This document shows positions 14,104 to 15,701 of a DNA stretch of 15,701 nt, one piece after another. The first letter of the stretch is position 1; every line of letters starts with the position of its first letter. The notes beneath the pieces were generated by a model. It saw only the letters and a program-made list of their open reading frames with translations. It was not told where the DNA came from and did no database searches. The position numbers and the translations under genes were made by a program. Location of the stretch: NCBI GenBank assembly GCA_040766985.1, contig JAXGPL010000032.1:1-15701 (forward strand). Direction: 5' to 3'. The DNA is from JAXGPL01 sp040766985 (GTDB lineage Bacteria > Bacillota > Sulfobacillia > JAUYEG01).

Positions 14104-14134
14104 GCCCGGAGATGCTGACATGCTGAGCCCGGGC
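14104..14134 (-). terminator. GC hairpin downstream of rodA, no T-run
   Basis: GCCCGG (14129-14134) pairs with CCGGGC (14104-14109) around a 19-base loop. No T-run follows, so it is at best a weak attenuator or 3'-end stabiliser. It starts 11 bases after the rodA stop. Confidence 0.3.
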
Positions 14135-14144
14135 GTGTCGCGGG

Positions 14145-15299
14145 CTAGAAGTAGATCTTGTACCGGCGCAGGTGGACGTTGAGGATCAGGCCGATTGCGA
14201 CGCAGTTGGCGAGGAGGCTGCTCCCGCCCGAGCTAATGAACGGCAACGGCAGGCCGGTGACCGGCATCACTCCCGATGCCATGCCGATGTTGACGACGAC
14301 ATGGAAGGCAAGCATGGACGCAACTCCCGTGACCAGCAGCGTGCCGCCCATGTCCTTGGCCCGCGCCGCGATCTGGGCACAGCGCCAGAACAGCAGCGCA
14401 TACAGCCCCAGCACGAGCACCGCGCCAAGGAAACCCGACTCCTCGCCGATGACCGAGAAAATGAAGTCCGAGTGGCGGATCGGCAGGAAGTTGAGTTGGT
14501 TCTGGCTGCCGGCCATCAGTCCCTTGCCCAGCAGGCGGCCCGAGCCGATGGCGATCTGGGACTGGTGGGTGTGATACTCGCTCCCCCGGAGGTCCCTGCC
14601 CGGCTGGATGAACGTCATGATCCTCTGCAGTTGGTAACCGCGAAGCGGAATCGGCAGGCCGAACCGGTAATGCAGGAAGATCGCCAGTGCGCCGGTACCG
14701 ACCGCCCCCCCGGTGACGCCGAACAACACCCTGGGGTCCGCCCCGGCGGTGTACAGCATACCGAGGAAGATGGCGGCGAAGACAAGTGAGGTCCCGAGGT
14801 CAGGCTGGCGGAAGACTAGAAACCACGGAATGCCCACGTAGAGCGCCGGGGCGATCAGGTCCCGGGCGCGCGTAATTCGTCTGGCATGGGTCCCGCCACC
14901 GCGCTCGTCGCCGGCCAAGAACGAGGCGAATGCGATGATAATCGCTATTTTGGCGAACTCTGACGGCTGCAGCGTAAAGCCGCCGATCTGAATCCACCGT
15001 TGTGCACCGTAGGAGCTGCTCCCGATGGCCAGGACCAACAGCAGCATCGCCAAATTGACAAGGTAGATCCACGGCGCCATCCGCAGAATCCAGGCGTAGT
15101 CGACGGCGACGGTGATGATCAGCGCAACGAGGCTGACCACAGCCCAAGCGGCCTGACGCTTGAGATAGTAGAGCGGATCCCCGCCGACTGGTTGGCCATG
15201 GGTGGCACTGGTAATGAACACGAGCCCGACTGCGATGAGCGCCAGGGTGGTCAGCAGTATCACCCAGTCAAGTCGCCGGAGCTGCTTAGCCAGGTTCAT
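14145..15299 (-). CDS. rodA: Peptidoglycan glycosyltransferase RodA (SEDS family)
   Basis: A 384-residue SEDS polymerase that links lipid II into glycan strands for cell elongation, working with its class B PBP partner, here encoded just upstream. About ten membrane helices. Family motifs are all visible: LQPSEFAK (110-117), RQPDLGTSLVF, HQSQIAIGSGRLLGKGL, the SDFIFSVIGEESG block, and PVTGLPLPFISSGGSS near the C-terminus. The protein starts MNLAKQLRRLDW at an ATG overlapping the PBP2 stop by 14 bases, so the two are translationally coupled. SpoVE and FtsW are paralogues; the PBP2 neighbour and spoIVF context favour RodA. Confidence 0.94.
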   Translation of the reverse strand: MNLAKQLRRLDWVILLTTLALIAVGLVFITSATHGQPVGGDPLYYLKRQAAWAVVSLVALIITVAVDYAWILRMAPWIYLVNLAMLLLVLAIGSSSYGAQRWIQIGGFTLQPSEFAKIAIIIAFASFLAGDERGGGTHARRITRARDLIAPALYVGIPWFLVFRQPDLGTSLVFAAIFLGMLYTAGADPRVLFGVTGGAVGTGALAIFLHYRFGLPIPLRGYQLQRIMTFIQPGRDLRGSEYHTHQSQIAIGSGRLLGKGLMAGSQNQLNFLPIRHSDFIFSVIGEESGFLGAVLVLGLYALLFWRCAQIAARAKDMGGTLLVTGVASMLAFHVVVNIGMASGVMPVTGLPLPFISSGGSSLLANCVAIGLILNVHLRRYKIYF

Positions 15300-15701
15300 T
15301 GGCGGTCTCCTCGCCCGGGACGGACGCCGGCGGCTGGGATGCTGCCTCCTGCGGGGGGCGGAGGCCGAAATAGGTCTTGATCAACTCGCGCGCCACGGGG
15401 GCTCCCGACAGCGACCCGCTATCACCGTTCTTGACCACGACGGCCCAGGCGATCTGGGGATCGTCGTACGGAGCGAAGCCGACGAACAGGCCGTCGTTGG
15501 GCCGCTGGCCCGTCTGCGCCGTACCGGTCTTTGCGCCTGCCTTGATCGGCAGGTCCCAGAACGACGAATAGGCCGTCCCGCCCGGCCCCGTCACAGCGAG
15601 CATGCCTTGCTTGACCAGGGCAATGGTTTCCGCCGATACGTTGTCGGCCCCCGGAAGTTGCTCGGGGACGGCATGCCACAGCACAGTATCGCCGTCGCGG
15701 A
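15286..15701 (-). CDS. mrdA: Penicillin-binding protein 2 (class B transpeptidase), C-terminal part
   Basis: Partial gene cut by the right edge; about 137 C-terminal codons are visible. Class B PBPs cross-link peptidoglycan; PBP2 pairs with RodA for elongation. The third transpeptidase motif is present as KTGTAQTGQ, followed by the usual GLFVGFAPYDDPQIAWAVVV strand and a C-terminal ELIKTYFG helix. The SxxK and SxN motifs lie outside the window. The tail (PPQEAASQPPASVPGEE) is low-complexity. Reading continues open to the edge; the GTG at 15684 is not the real start. The stop overlaps rodA. Confidence 0.92.
   Translation of the reverse strand, partial: RDGDTVLWHAVPEQLPGADNVSAETIALVKQGMLAVTGPGGTAYSSFWDLPIKAGAKTGTAQTGQRPNDGLFVGFAPYDDPQIAWAVVVKNGDSGSLSGAPVARELIKTYFGLRPPQEAASQPPASVPGEETANEPG

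Larger units (their letters stand above)
13819..14144 (-). other. 326-base gap between rodA and the cassette: likely leader/promoter region
   Basis: No clear gene or confident promoter. It holds a 6-bp GC stem after rodA (14104-14134), a small GGGAT/ATCCC hairpin (13993-14006), and a 38-codon open frame (ATG at 14042 to TGA at 13926) without a ribosome binding site. Near its 3' end is the GGGGAGGTG ribosome binding site of cassette protein 1. Base composition is less GC-rich than the genes. A regulatory leader is plausible, but nothing matches a riboswitch I know. Confidence 0.5.

Overview
The window looks like chromosome from a GC-rich, endospore-forming Firmicute, most likely one of the deep Peptococcaceae/Desulfotomaculum/Moorella-type lineages. 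The evidence is gene order (PBP2 - RodA - SpoIVFA/SpoIVFB-like pair - TIGR03960/TIGR03936 radical SAM pair - RNase G/E - L21 - L27 - Obg - NadD - LytR-type protein), strong GGAGGTG ribosome binding sites and frequent TTG/GTG starts. Every gene I can support is on the minus strand, so transcription runs from high to low coordinates. I see no mobile element, tRNA, rRNA or CRISPR.

In transcription order: the C-terminus of a class B PBP (PBP2 type, cut by the right edge) overlaps rodA (14145-15299). A 326-base gap follows, then a tightly packed cassette of four membrane proteins of unknown function (10915-13818). Each has a near-identical GGAGGTG ribosome binding site. The cassette sits between rodA and the spoIVFA/spoIVFB-like pair (9061-10729). 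After a perfect TATAAT -10 box comes the radical SAM protein TIGR03960 with its GTGA-coupled partner TIGR03936. Next is a long RNase G/E gene whose frame is broken at two places. A strong promoter (TTGACA/TAGAAT) embedded in the reconstructed 3' end of rng drives rplU-rpmA, which ends at a textbook terminator. obgE and nadD overlap by 8 bases and end at a second terminator. A small RRM RNA-binding protein with a hairpin leader and the N-terminus of a LytR-CpsA-Psr protein finish the window.

The themes are cell-wall elongation (PBP2, RodA), forespore proteolytic signalling (SpoIVFA/B), RNA decay and ribosome assembly (RNase G/E, L21, L27, Obg), NAD synthesis and wall-polymer attachment (LCP). 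The best candidate for an undescribed system is the four-gene cassette. Two six-helix proteins are paired with two double-anchored proteins whose soluble domains, by the positive-inside rule, face opposite sides of the membrane.

A caution on quality: nadD (near 1583-1603) and rng (near 5487-5505 and near 3490) carry small indels in conserved or coding-like sequence. Base-calling or assembly error is the simplest explanation, but real decay cannot be excluded from the sequence alone.
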